Assembly (NCBI GenBank): GCA_945910005.1
Contig: OX246746.1
Span: 38,822,579 to 38,886,578 of the forward strand
DNA from: Isoperla grammatica
Lineage: Eukaryota > Arthropoda > Insecta > Plecoptera > Perlodidae
DNA length: 64,000 nucleotides
Direction of reading: 5' to 3'
Shown: positions 1 through 12,700 of the stretch, in pieces
How the letters are laid out: each line of letters starts with the position of its first letter
Numbering within the stretch: position 1 is the first letter of the stretch
Notes under the pieces: generated by a model
The model's database searches: none
The model's input: the letters and a program-made list of their open reading frames with translations, nothing else
Told to the model about the DNA's origin: nothing
Position numbers and translations under genes: made by a program

Positions 1-3000
1 ACGTGGGTTCGATCAGTGACTTAGACGGGTTTGCCGTGCGGCTGGGCCACATGTCCAAAGTGAATGTCATCTCATTCAACAGACGTGGGTTCGATCAGTG
101 ACTAAGACGGGTTTGCCGTGCGGCTAAGACAGGTTTGCCGTGCGGCTGGGCCACATGTCCCAAGTGAATGTCATCTCATTCAACGGACGTGGGTTCGATC
201 AGTGACTAAGACAGGTTTGCTGTGCGGCTGAGGCACATGTCCCAAGTGAATATCATCACATTCAAGGGACGTGGGTTCGATCAGTGACTAAGACGGGTTT
301 GCCGTGCGGCTGGGCCACATGTCCCAAGTGAATGTCATCTCATTCAACGGACGTGGGTTCGATCAGTGACTAAGACAGGTTTGCTGTGCGGCTGAGGCAC
401 ATGTCCCAAGTGAATATCATCACATTCAAGGGACGTGGGTTCGATCAGTGACTAAGACGGGTTTGCCGTGCGGCTGGGCCACATGTCCCTAGTGAATGTC
501 ATCTCATTCATACGGACGTGGGTTCGATCAGTGGCTAAGACAAGTTTGCCGTGCGGCTGGGCCACATGTCCCAAGTGAATGTCATCTCATTCAAGGGACG
601 TGGGTTCAATCAATGACTAAGACGAGTTGGTCATGCGGCTGGGTCATATGTCCCAAGTGAATGTCATCTCATTCAAGGGACGTGGGTTTGATCAGTGACT
701 AAGACGGGTTTGCCGTGCGGCTGGGCCACATGTCCCAAGTGAATGTCATCTCATTCAAGGGGCGTGGGTTCGATCAGCGACTGAGACGGGTTTGCCGTGC
801 GGCTGGGTCACATGTCCCAAGTGACTGTCATCTCATTCAACGGACGTGGGTTCGATCAGCGACTAAGACGGGTTTGCCGTGCGGCTGGGCCACATGTCCC
901 AAGTGAATGTCATCTCATTCAAGGGACGTGGGTTCGATCAGTGACTAAGACGGGTTGGCCGTGCGGCTAAGGCACATGTCCCGAGTGAATGTCATCTCAT
1001 TCAAGGGGCGTGGGTTCGATCGGCGACTAAGACGGGTTTGCCGTGCGGCTAGGCCACATGTCCCAAGTGAACGTCATCTCATTCAAGGGACGTGGGTTCG
1101 ATCAGTGACTAAGACGGGTTTGCCGGGCGGCTGGGCCACAGGCCCCAAGTGAAGGTCATCTCATTCAAGGGACGTCGGTTCGATCAGTGACTAAGACGGG
1201 TTTGCCGTGCGGCTGGGACACATGTCCCAAGTGAATGTCATCTCATTCAAGGGACGTGGGTTCGATCAGTGACTAAGACGGGTTTGCCGTGCGGCTGAGG
1301 CACATGTCCCAAGTGAATGTCATCTCATTCAAGGGACGTGGGTTCGATCAGTGACTAAGACGGGTTTGCCGTGCGGCTGGGCCACATGTTTCAAGTGACT
1401 GTCATGTCATTCAAGGGACGTGGGTTCAATCAGTGACTAAGACGGGTTTGCCGTGCGGCTGGGCCACATGTCCCAAGTTAATGTCATCTCATTCAAGGGA
1501 CGTGGGTTCGATCAGTGACTAAGACAGGTTTGCTGTGCGGCTGTGGCACATGTCCCAAGTGAATGTCATCTCATTCAATGGACGTGGGTTCGATCAGTGA
1601 CTAAGACGGGTTTGCCGTGCGGCTAAGCCACATGTCCCAAGTGAATGTCATCTCATTCAAGGGACGTGGGTTCGATCAGTGACTAAGACGGGTTTGCCGT
1701 GCGGCTGGGCCACATGTCCCAAGTGAATGTCATCTCATTCAATTGGGACGTGGGTTCGATCAGTGACTAAAACGGGTTTGCCGTGCGGCTGGGTCACATG
1801 TCCCAAGTAAATGTCATCTCTATCAAGGGGCGTGGGTTCGATCAGTGACTAAGACGGGTTTGCCGTGCGGCTGGGCCACATATCCCAAGTGAATGTCATC
1901 TCATTCAAGGGACGTGGGTTCGATCAGTGACTAAGACGGGTTTGCCGTGCGGCTGGGCCACATGTCTCAAGTGAATGTCATCTCATTCAAGGGACGTGGG
2001 TTCGATCAGTGACTAAGACGGATTTGCCGTGCGGCTGGGCCACATGTCCCAAGTGAAGGTCATCTCATACAACGGACGTGGGTTCGATCAGTGACTAAGA
2101 CGGGTTTGCCGTGCGGCTGAGGCACATGTCCCAATTGAATGTCATCTCATTCAAGGGACGTGGGTTCGATCAGTACCTAAGACGGGTTGGCCGTGCGGCT
2201 GAGGCACATGTCCCAAGTGAATGTCATCTCCTTCAAGGGACGTGGGTTCGATCAGTGACTAAGACGGGTTTGCCGTGCGTCTGGGTCACATGTCCCAAGT
2301 GAATGTCATCTCATTCGAGGGACGTGGGTTTGATCAGTGACTAAGACGGGTTTGACGTGCGGCTGGGCCACATGTCCCAAATGAATGTCATCTCATTCAA
2401 GGGACGTGGGTTCGATCAGTGACTTAGACGGGTTTGTCGTGCGGCTGAGGCACATGTGCAAGTGAATGTCATCTCATTCAAGGGACGTGGGTTCGATCAG
2501 TGACTAAGACGGGTTTGGCGTGCGGCTGGGCCACATGTCCAAAGTGAATGTCATCTCATTCAACGGACATAGGTTCGATCAGTGACTAAGACGGGTTTGC
2601 CGTGCGGCTAAGACAGGTTTGCCGTGCGGCTGGGCCACATGTCCCAAGTGAATGTCATCTTATTCAATGGACTTGGGTTCGATCAGTGACTTAGACGGGT
2701 TTGCCGTGCTGCTGAGGCACATGTCCCAAGTGAATGTCATCTCATTCAACGGACGTGGGTTCGATCAGTGACTTATACGGGTTTGCCGTGCGGCTGGGCC
2801 ACATGTCCAAAGTTAATGTCATCTCATTCAACGGACGTGGGTTCGATCAGTGACTAAGACGGGTTTGCCGTGCGGCTGGGACACATGTCCCAAGTGAAAG
2901 TCATCTCATTCAAGGGACGTGGGTTCGATCAGTGACTAAGACGGGTTTGCCGTGCGGCTGGGCCACATGTCTAAAGTGAATGTCATCTCATTCAAGGGAC

Positions 3001-6000
3001 GTGGGTTTGATCAGTGACTAAGACGAGTTTGTCATGCGGCTGGGTCACATGTCCCAAGTGAATGTCATCTCATTCAAGGGACGTGGGTTCGATCAGTGAC
3101 TAAGACGGGTTTGCCGGGCGGCTGGGCCACATGTCCCAAGTGAATGTCATGTCATACCACCCACGTGGGTTCGATCAGTGACTAAGACGGGTTGGCCGTG
3201 CGGCTGAGGCACATGTCCCAAGTAAATGTCATCTCATTCAAGGGACGTGGGTTCGATCAGTGACTAAGACGGGTTTGCCGTGCTGCTGAGGAACATGTCC
3301 CAAGTGAATGTCATCTTATTCAACGGACGTGGGTTCGATCAGTGACTTAGACGGGTTTGCCGTGCGGCTGAGGCACATGTCCCAAGTAAATGTCATCTCA
3401 TTCAAGGGACGTGGGTTCGATCAGTGACTAAGACGGGTTTGCCGTGCTGCTGAGGCACATGTCCCAAGTGAATGTCATCTTATTCAACGGACGTGGGTTC
3501 GATCAGTGACTTAGACGGGTTTGCCGTGCGGCTAAGCCACATGTCCAAAGTGAATGTCATCTCATTCAACAGACGTGGGTTCGATCAGTGACTAAGACGG
3601 GTTTGCCGTGCGGCTAAGACAGGTTTGCCGTGCGGCTGGGCCACATGTCCCAAGTGAATGTCATCTCATTCAAGGGACGTGGGTTCAATCAATGACTAAG
3701 ACGGGTTTGCCGTGCGGCTAAGACAGGTTTGCTGTGCGGCTGAGGCACATGTCCCAAGTGAATGTCATCACATTCAAGGGACGTGGGTTCGATCAGTGAC
3801 TAAGACGGGTTTGCCGTGCGGCTGGGCCACATGTCCCTAGTGAATGTCATCTCATTCAACGGACGTGGGTTCGATCAGTGGCTAAGACAAGTTTGCCGTG
3901 CGGCTGGGCCACATGTCCCAAGTGAATGTCATCTCATTCAAGGGACGTGGGTTCAATCAATGACTAAGACGAGTTGGTCATGCGGCTAGGCCACATGTCC
4001 CAAGTGAATGTCATCTCATTCAAGGGACGTGGGTTCGATCAGTGACTAAGACGGGTTTGCCGTCAGGCTGAAACACATGTCCCGAGTGAATGTCATCTCA
4101 TTCAAGGGACGTGGGTTCAAGCAGTGACTAAGACGGGTTTGCCGTGCGGCTAGGCCACATGTCCCAAGTGAATGTCATCTCATTCAAGGGACGTGGGTTC
4201 GATCAGTGACTAAGACGGGTTTGCCGTCAGGCTGAAACACATGTCCCGAGTGAATGTCATCTCATTCAAGGGACGTGGGTTCAAGCAGTGACTAAGACGG
4301 GTTTGCCGTGCGGCTAGGCCACATGTCCCAAGTGAACGTCATCTCATTCAAGGGACGTGGGTTCAAGCAGTGACTAAGACGGGTTTGCCGTGCGGCTGGG
4401 CCACATGTTTCAAGTGACTGTCATCTCATTCAACGGACGTGGGTTCGATCAGCGACTAAGACGGGTTTGCCGTGCGGCTGGGCCACATGTCCCAAGTGAA
4501 TGTCATCTCATTCAAGGGACGTGGGTTCGATCAGTGACTAAGACGGGTTTGCCGTGCGGCTGAGGCACATGTCCCGAGTGAATGTCATCTCATTCAACGG
4601 ACGTGGGTTCGATCAGCGACTAAGACGGGTTTGCCGTGAGGCTAGGCCACATGTCCCAAGTGAACGTCATCTCATTCAAGGGACGTGGGTTCGAGCAGTG
4701 ACTAAGACGGGTTTGCCGTGCGGCTGGGCCACATCTTTCAAGTGACTGTCATGTCATTCAAGGGACGTGGGTTCGATCAGTGACTAAGACGGGTTTGCCG
4801 TGCGGCTGGGCCACATGTCCCAAGTTAATGTCATCTCATTCAAGGGACGTGGGTTCGATCAGTGACTAAGACGGGTTTGCCGTGCGGCTAGGCCACATGT
4901 CCCAAGTGAATGTCATCTTATTCAACGGACGTGGGTTCGATCAGTGACTTAGACGGGTTTGCTGTGCGGCTGGGCCACATGTCCAAAGTGAATGTCATCT
5001 CATTCAACAGACGTGGGTTCGATCAGTGACTAAGACAGGTTTGCCGTGCGGCTAAGACAGGTTTGCCGTGCGGCTGGGCCACATGTCCCAAGTGAATGTC
5101 ATCTCATTCAAGGGACGTGGGTTCGATCAGTGACTAAGACGGGTTTGCCGTGCGGCTGGGCCACATGTCCAAAGTGAATGTCATCTCATTCAAGGGACGT
5201 GGGTTTGATCAGTGACTAAGAAGTTTGTCATGCGGCTGGGCCACATGTCCCAAGTGAATGTCATCTCATTCAATTGGGACGTGGGTTCGATCAGTGACTA
5301 AGACGGGTTTGCCGTGCGGCTGGGTCACATGTCCCAAGTAAATGTCATCTCTATCAAGGGGCGTGGGTTCGATCAGTGACTAAGACGGGTTTGCCGTGCG
5401 GCTGGGCCACATATCCCAAGTGAATGTCATCTCATTCAAGGGACGTGGGTTCGATCAGTGACTAAGACGGGTTTGCCGTGCGGCTGGGCCACATGTCCCA
5501 AGTGAATGTCATCTCATTCAAGGGACGTGGGTTCGATCAGTGACTAAGACGGATTTGCCGTGCGGCTGGGCCACATGTCCCAAGTGAAGGTCATCTCATA
5601 CAACGGACGTGGGTTCGATCAGTGACTAAGACGGGTTTGCCGTGCGGCTGAGGCACATGTCCCAATTGAATGTCATCTCATTCAAGGGACGTGGGTTCGA
5701 TCAGTACCTAAGACGGGTTGGCCGTGCGGCTGAGGCACATGTCCCAAGTGAATGTCATCTCCTTCAAGGGACGTGGGTTCGATCAGTGACTTAGACGGGT
5801 TTGTCGTGCGGCTGAGGCACATGTGCAAGTGAATGTCATCTCATTCAAGGGACGTGGGTTCGATCAGTGACTAAGACGGGTTTGGCGTGCGGCTGGGCCA
5901 CATGTCCAAAGTGAATGTTATCTCATTCAACGGACAAAGGTTCGATCAGTGACTAAGACGGGTTTGCCGTGCGGCTAAGACAGGTTTGCCGTGCGGCTGG

Positions 6001-8472
6001 GCCACATGTCCCAAGTGAATGTCATCTTATTCAATGGACTTGGGTTCGATCAGTGACTTAGACGGGTTTGCCGTGCTGCTGAGGCACATGTCCCAAGTGA
6101 ATGTCATCTCATTCAACGGACGTGGGTTCGATCAGTGACTAAGACGGGTTTGCCGTGCGGCTGGGCCACATGTCCAAAGTAAATGTCATCTCATTCAACG
6201 GACGTGGGTTCGATCAGTGACTAAGACGGGTTTGCCGTGCGGCTGGGACTCATGTCCCAAGTGAATGTCATCTCATTCAAGGGACGTGGGTTCGATCAGT
6301 GACTAAGACGGGTTTGCCGTGCGGCTGGGACACATGTCCCAAGTGAAAGTAATCTCATTCAAGAGACGTGGGTTCGATCAGTGACTAAGACGGGTTTGCC
6401 GTGCGGCTGGGCCACATGTCTAAAGTGAATGTCATCTCATTCAAGGGACGTGGGTTTGATCAGTGACTAAGACGAGTTTGTCATGCGGCTGGGTCACATG
6501 TCCCAAGTGAATGTCATCTCATTCAAGGGACGTGGGTTCGATCAGTGACTAAGACGGGTTTGCCGGGCGGCTGGGCCACAGGCCCCAAGTGAATGTCATC
6601 TCATTCAAGGGACGTCGGTTCGATCAGTGACTAAGACGGGTTTGCCGTGCGGCTGGGACACATGTCCCAAGTGAATGTCATCTCATTCAAGGGACGTGGG
6701 TTCGATCAGTGACTAAGACGGGTTTGCCGTGCGGCTGAGGCACATGTGCAAGTGAATGTCATCTCATTCAAGGGACGTGGGTTCGATCAGTGACTAAGAC
6801 GGGTTTGCCGTGCGGCTGGGACACATGTCCCAAGTGAATGTCATCTCATACAACCCACGTGGGTTCGATCAGTGACTAAGACGGGTTGGCCGTGCGGCTG
6901 AGGCACATGTCCCAAGTAAATGTCATCTCATTCAAGGGACGTGGGTTCGATCAGTGACTAAGACGGGTTTGCCGTGCTGCTGAGGAACATGTCCCAAGTG
7001 AATGTCATCTTATTCAACGGACGTGGGTTCGATCAGTGACTTAGACGGGTTTGCCGTGCGCCTGAGGCACATGTCCCAAGTAAATGTCATCTCATTCAAG
7101 GGACGTGGGTTCGATCAGTGACTAAGACGGGTTTGCCGTGCTGCTGAGGCACATGTCCCAAGTGAATGTCATCTTATTCAACGGACGTGGGTTCGATCAG
7201 TGACTTAGACGGGTTTGCCGTGCGGCTGGGCCACATGTCCAAAGTGAATGTCATCTCATTCAACAGACGTGGGTTCGATCAGTGACTAAGACGGGTTTGC
7301 CGTGCGGCTAAGACAGGTTTGCCGTGCGGCTGGGCCACATGTCCCAAGTGAATGTCATCTCATTCAAGGGACGTGGGTTCGATCAGTGACTAAGACAGGT
7401 TTGCTGTGCGGCTGAGGCACATGTCCCAAGTGAATATCATCACATTCAAGGGACGTGGGTTCGATCAGTGACTAAGACGGGTTTGCCGTGCGGCTGGGCC
7501 ACATGTCCCTAGTGAATGTCATCTCATTCATACGGACGTGGGTTCGATCAGTGGCTAAGACAAGTTTGCCGTGCGGCTGGGCCACATGTCCCAAGTGAAT
7601 GTCATCTCATTCAAGGGACGTGGGTTCAATCAATGACTAAGACGAGTTGGTCATGCGGCTGGGTCATATGTCCCAAGTGAATGTCATCTCATTCAAGGGG
7701 CGTGGGTTCGATCAGCGACTGAGACGGGTTTGCCGTGCGGCTAGGCCACATGTCCCAAGTGAACGTCATCTCATTCAAGGGACGTGTGTTCGATCAGTGA
7801 CTAAGACGGGTTTGCCGTGCGGCTGGGCCACATGTTTCAAGTGACTGTCATCTCATTCAACGGACGTGGGTTCGATCAGCGACTAAGACGGGTTTGCCGT
7901 GCGGCTGGGCCACATGTCCCAAGTGAATGTCATCTCATTCAAGGGACGTGGGTTCGATCAGTGACTAAGACGGGTTGGCCGTGCGGCTAAGGCACATGTC
8001 CCGAGTGAATGTCATCTCATTCAAGGGGCGTGGGTTCGATCGGCGACTAAGACGGGTTTGCCGTGCGGCTAGGCCACATGTCCCAAGTGAACGTCATCTC
8101 ATTCAAGGGACGTGGGTTCGAGCAGTGACTAAGACGGGTTTGCCGTGCGGCTGGGCCACATGTTTCAAGTGACTGTCATGTCATTCAAGGGACGTGGGTT
8201 CAATCAGTGACTAAGACGGGTTTGCCGTGCGGCTGGGCCACATGTCCCAAGTTAATGTCATCTCATTCAAGGGACGTGGGTTCGATCAGTGACTAAGACA
8301 GGTTTGCTGTGCGGCTGTGGCACATGTCCCAAGTGAATGTCATCTCATTCAATGGACGTGGGTTCGATCAGTGACTAAGACGGGTTTGCCGTGCGGCTAA
8401 GCCACATGTCCCAAGTGAATGTCATCTCATTCAAGGGACGTGGGTTCGATCAGTGACTAAGACGGGTTTGCA
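1..8472. repeat. 82-bp satellite array, left block (open at the window edge)
   Basis: About 100 head-to-tail copies of an 82-bp unit fill this block, which continues off the left edge. A typical unit runs GTGAATGTCATCTCATTCAA, then GGGACGTGGGTTCGATCAGT, then GACTAAGACGGGTTTGCCGT, then GCGGCTGGGCCACATGTCCC plus AA. Some units carry an internal duplication of the segment CCGTGCGGCTAAGACAGGTTTG, which lengthens them. Rare variants recur at fixed larger offsets: CCCAATTG occurs at 2130 and 5661, and again at 10239 in the right block, so there is higher-order structure. The short open frames of 63-65 codons here are by-products of the repeat and not genes. Confidence 0.96.
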
Positions 8473-8507
<35 letters not shown>

Positions 8508-9722
8508 CATTTATTGGTCCAGATTGACTCTACATGAGCATTGGATAAGTCGGTAATGTACAATTGCATCAGTATAAACAAAATACCTCTACAACACATA
8601 CAAGTATATCATCCATATAGTTAATACTTAGTACAGCTCTAGTTAAACATATCGTTTAATTTAAGTTTAATAGTAGTTTAATAAAACCAAACAAAGTCAC
8701 CAGACATTATCATATTATACCTTAAAATCCATGAATTCTTGAACTGAATAAAATGCTCTGCTTAAGAAAAATTGTTTTACTTCAAATTTAAACTTGCCCC
8801 CTTTCAGACTTTTCAGGTAGCTGGATAGATTGTTATAAAACTTTGACCCGACATACCCTGGGCTCTTGGTTGTCATGTTTAGCCTATGAGCCGGGAGTCT
8901 AAAATCAAGCTTATTTCTAGTGTTATAACTATGAAATTTGTTATTTGTGACAATGCCAAACTTATCTACGTTTTCAATAAAAAACATGATTGAGTAAAAA
9001 ATATACATACAGGGTAATGTTAAAATATTCAGATTAATAAATAACTCTCTGCAAGGAGTTAACGGTGCTACCATAGCCATATATCTTACGGCTCTTTTCT
9101 GTAGCCTAAACAATCTGATAGCGCTGGGGGATTGTCCCCAAAATACAACACCGTATTGTAGCCTGGAGTATACAAATGCATAGTAACCCATTTTTGCGGC
9201 CTCTATGGATGATATCTCCATGAGGCGTTTTACAAGAAAACATCCTGAGGCTATCTTTGGACCAATCTCATTTATGTGGTCGGCCCAGTTGAGCTTACTG
9301 TCGATAGTTAATCCTACAAATTTAATTTTGGTACACTCAATTAAAGTTTTCTTCTCAACTTTAATCAGTGGACTAGCATCTATTTCTTTTTGATATGCGT
9401 GGAATTGCATAAAATAAGACTTGTCAATGTTTAAAAACATATTGTTAACATTACACCACTTGTCCATACTTAATGCACCTAGTTGAGCATTTTTAAATAA
9501 CAATGAACGGTTTCCGTGGGACAAAATATTACTTATGTCATCTGCAAACAATAATAATATGCCATTTATGATATGTACAGGTAGATCGTTTGTCAAAAGC
9601 AGAAAAAATACAGGACTTAAAATTGACCCTTGTGGGACACCAAATTGTACATGATTAACTGTAGATTCCGCCCTCGATCCATTAGAGTTACGTAATGACA
9701 CTACTTGCCGTCTATTGTGTGC
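8473..9722 (-). mobile_element. 5'-truncated non-LTR retrotransposon inside the satellite
   Basis: A single-copy 1.25-kb block interrupts the 82-bp array. Read on the minus strand it ends in a GGACCAATAAATG-like tail followed by an (ATT)n run, seen on the plus strand as (TAA)n at 8473-8507. That is a typical microsatellite 3' end for CR1/L2-related LINEs. The 5' end stops abruptly near 9722, inside the reverse transcriptase domain, which indicates 5' truncation. A second fragment with the same tail type lies at 26690-27252. Exact breakpoints are uncertain by several bases. Confidence 0.85.
8715..9701 (-). pseudogene. Reverse transcriptase C-terminal part of a CR1/L2-like LINE
   Basis: An open frame of 328 codons on the minus strand. 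It contains the reverse transcriptase motif GVPQGSILSP near residues 22-31 and the catalytic box FADD near residues 52-55, followed by the long C-terminal region typical of CR1/L2/Crack-like LINEs, including a YNTRNK-type motif. The N-terminal endonuclease and the early RT motifs are missing, and the first Met is only the first ATG after the truncation point, so this is a dead 5'-truncated copy even though the frame is intact. The intact frame suggests a relatively recent insertion into the satellite. Family placement is by motif only. Confidence 0.85.
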
Positions 9723-12700
9723 GTGCAGTGCGGCTGGGCCACATGTCCAAAGTGAATGTCATCTCATTCAAGGGACGTGGGTTTGATCAGTGTCTAAGAA
9801 GTTTGTCATGCGGCTGGGCCACATGTCCCAAGTGAATGTCATCTCATTCAATTGGGACGTGGGTTCGATCAGTGACTAAAACGGGTTTGCCGTGCGGCTG
9901 GGTCACATGTCCCAAGTAAATGTCATCTCTATCAAGGGGCGTGGGTTCGATCAGTGACTAAGACGGGTTTGCCGTGCGGCTGGGCCACATATCCCAAGTG
10001 AATGTCATCTCATTCAAGGGACGTGGGTTCGATCAGTGACTAAGACGGGTTTGCCGTGCGGCTGGGCCACATGTCTCAAGTGAATGTCATCTCATTCAAG
10101 GGACGTGGGTTCGATCAGTGACTAAGACGGATTTGCCGTGCGGCTGGGCCACATGTCCCAAGTGAAGGTCATCTCATACAACGGACGTGGGTTCGATCAG
10201 TGACTAAGACGGGTTTGCCGTGCGGCTGAGGCACATGTCCCAATTGAATGTCATCTCATTCAAGGGACGTGGGTTCGATCAGTACCTAAGACGGGTTGGC
10301 CGTGCGGCTGAGGCACATGTCCCAAGTGAATGTCATCTCCTTCAAGGGACGTGGGTTCGATCAGTGACTAAGACGGGTTTGCCGTGCGTCTGGGTCACAT
10401 GTCCCAAGTGAATGTCATCTCATTCGAGGGACGTGGGTTTGATCAGTGACTAAGACGGGTTTGACGTGCGGCTGGGCCACATGTCCCAAATGAATGTCAT
10501 CTCATTCAAGGGACGTGGGTTCGATCAGTGACTTAGACGGGTTTGTCGTGCGGCTGAGGCACATGTGCAAGTGAATGTCATCTCATTCAAGGGACGTGGG
10601 TTCGATCAGTGACTAAGACGGGTTTGGCGTGCGGCTGGGCCACATGTCCAAAGTGAATGTCATCTCATTCAACGGACATAGGTTCGATCAGTGACTAAGA
10701 CGGGTTTGCCGTGCGGCTAAGACAGGTTTGCCGTGCGGCTGGGCCACATGTCCCAAGTGAATGTCATCTTATTCAATGGACTTGGGTTCGATCAGTGACT
10801 TAGACGGGTTTGCCGTGCTGCTGAGGCACATGTCCCAAGTGAATGTCATCTCATTCAACGGACGTGGGTTCGATCAGTGACTAAGACGGGTTTGCCGTGC
10901 GGCTGGGCCACATGTCCAAAGTTAATGTCATCTCATTCAACGGACGTGGGTTCGATCAGTGACTAAGACGGGTTTGCCGTGCGGCTGGGACACATGTCCC
11001 AAGTGAAAGTCATCTCATTCAAGGGACGTGGGTTCGATCAGTGACTAAGACGGGTTTGCCGTGCGGCTGGGCCACATGTCTAAAGTGAATGTCATCTCAT
11101 TCAAGGGACGTGGGTTTGATCAGTGACTAAGACGAGTTTGTCATGCGGCTGGGTCACATGTCCCAAGTGAATGTCATCTCATTCAAGGGACGTGGGTTCG
11201 ATCAGTGACTAAGACGGGTTTGCCGGGCGGCTGGGCCACATGTCCCAAGTGAATGTCATGTCATACCACCCACGTGGGTTCGATCAGTGACTAAGACGGG
11301 TTGGCCGTGCGGCTGAGGCACATGTCCCAAGTAAATGTCATCTCATTCAAGGGACGTGGGTTCGATCAGTGACTAAGACGGGTTTGCCGTGCTGCTGAGG
11401 AACATGTCCCAAGTGAATGTCATCTTATTCAACGGACGTGGGTTCGATCAGTGACTTAGACGGGTTTGCCGTGCGGCTGAGGCACATGTCCCAAGTAAAT
11501 GTCATCTCATTCAAGGGACGTGGGTTCGATCAGTGACTAAGACGGGTTTGCCGTGCTGCTGAGGCACATGTCCCAAGTGAATGTCATCTTATTCAACGGA
11601 CGTGGGTTCGATCAGTGACTTAGACGGGTTTGCCGTGCGGCTAAGCCACATGTCCAAAGTGAATGTCATCTCATTCAACAGACGTGGGTTCGATCAGTGA
11701 CTAAGACGGGTTTGCCGTGCGGCTAAGACAGGTTTGCCGTGCGGCTGGGCCACATGTCCCAAGTGAATGTCATCTCATTCAAGGGACGTGGGTTCAATCA
11801 ATGACTAAGACGGGTTTGCCGTGCGGCTAAGACAGGTTTGCTGTGCGGCTGAGGCACATGTCCCAAGTGAATGTCATCACATTCAAGGGACGTGGGTTCG
11901 ATCAGTGACTAAGACGGGTTTGCCGTGCGGCTGGGCCACATGTCCCTAGTGAATGTCATCTCATTCAACGGACGTGGGTTCGATCAGTGGCTAAGACAAG
12001 TTTGCCGTGCGGCTGGGCCACATGTCCCAAGTGAATGTCATCTCATTCAAGGGACGTGGGTTCAATCAATGACTAAGACGAGTTGGTCATGCGGCTAGGC
12101 CACATGTCCCAAGTGAATGTCATCTCATTCAAGGGACGTGGGTTCGATCAGTGACTAAGACGGGTTTGCCGTCAGGCTGAAACACATGTCCCGAGTGAAT
12201 GTCATCTCATTCAAGGGACGTGGGTTCAAGCAGTGACTAAGACGGGTTTGCCGTGCGGCTAGGCCACATGTCCCAAGTGAATGTCATCTCATTCAAGGGA
12301 CGTGGGTTCGATCAGTGACTAAGACGGGTTTGCCGTCAGGCTGAAACACATGTCCCGAGTGAATGTCATCTCATTCAAGGGACGTGGGTTCAAGCAGTGA
12401 CTAAGACGGGTTTGCCGTGCGGCTAGGCCACATGTCCCAAGTGAACGTCATCTCATTCAAGGGACGTGGGTTCAAGCAGTGACTAAGACGGGTTTGCCAT
12501 GCGGCTGGGCCACATGTCCCAAGTGAATGTCATCTCATTCAAGGGACGTGGGTTCGATCAGTGACTAAGACGGGTTTGCCGTGCGGCTGAGGCACATGTC
12601 CCGAGTGAATGTCATCTCATTCAACGGACGTGGGTTCGATCAGCGACTAAGACGGGTTTGCCGTGAGGCTAGGCCACATGTCCCAAGTGAACGTCATCTC

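Noticed and set aside
715..8172. Several 63-65-codon plus-strand frames with near-identical proteins (MRLRHMSQ...)
   Set aside because: They are generated by reading through two to three units of the 82-bp satellite. There is no start context or homology, and they recur with the unit period.
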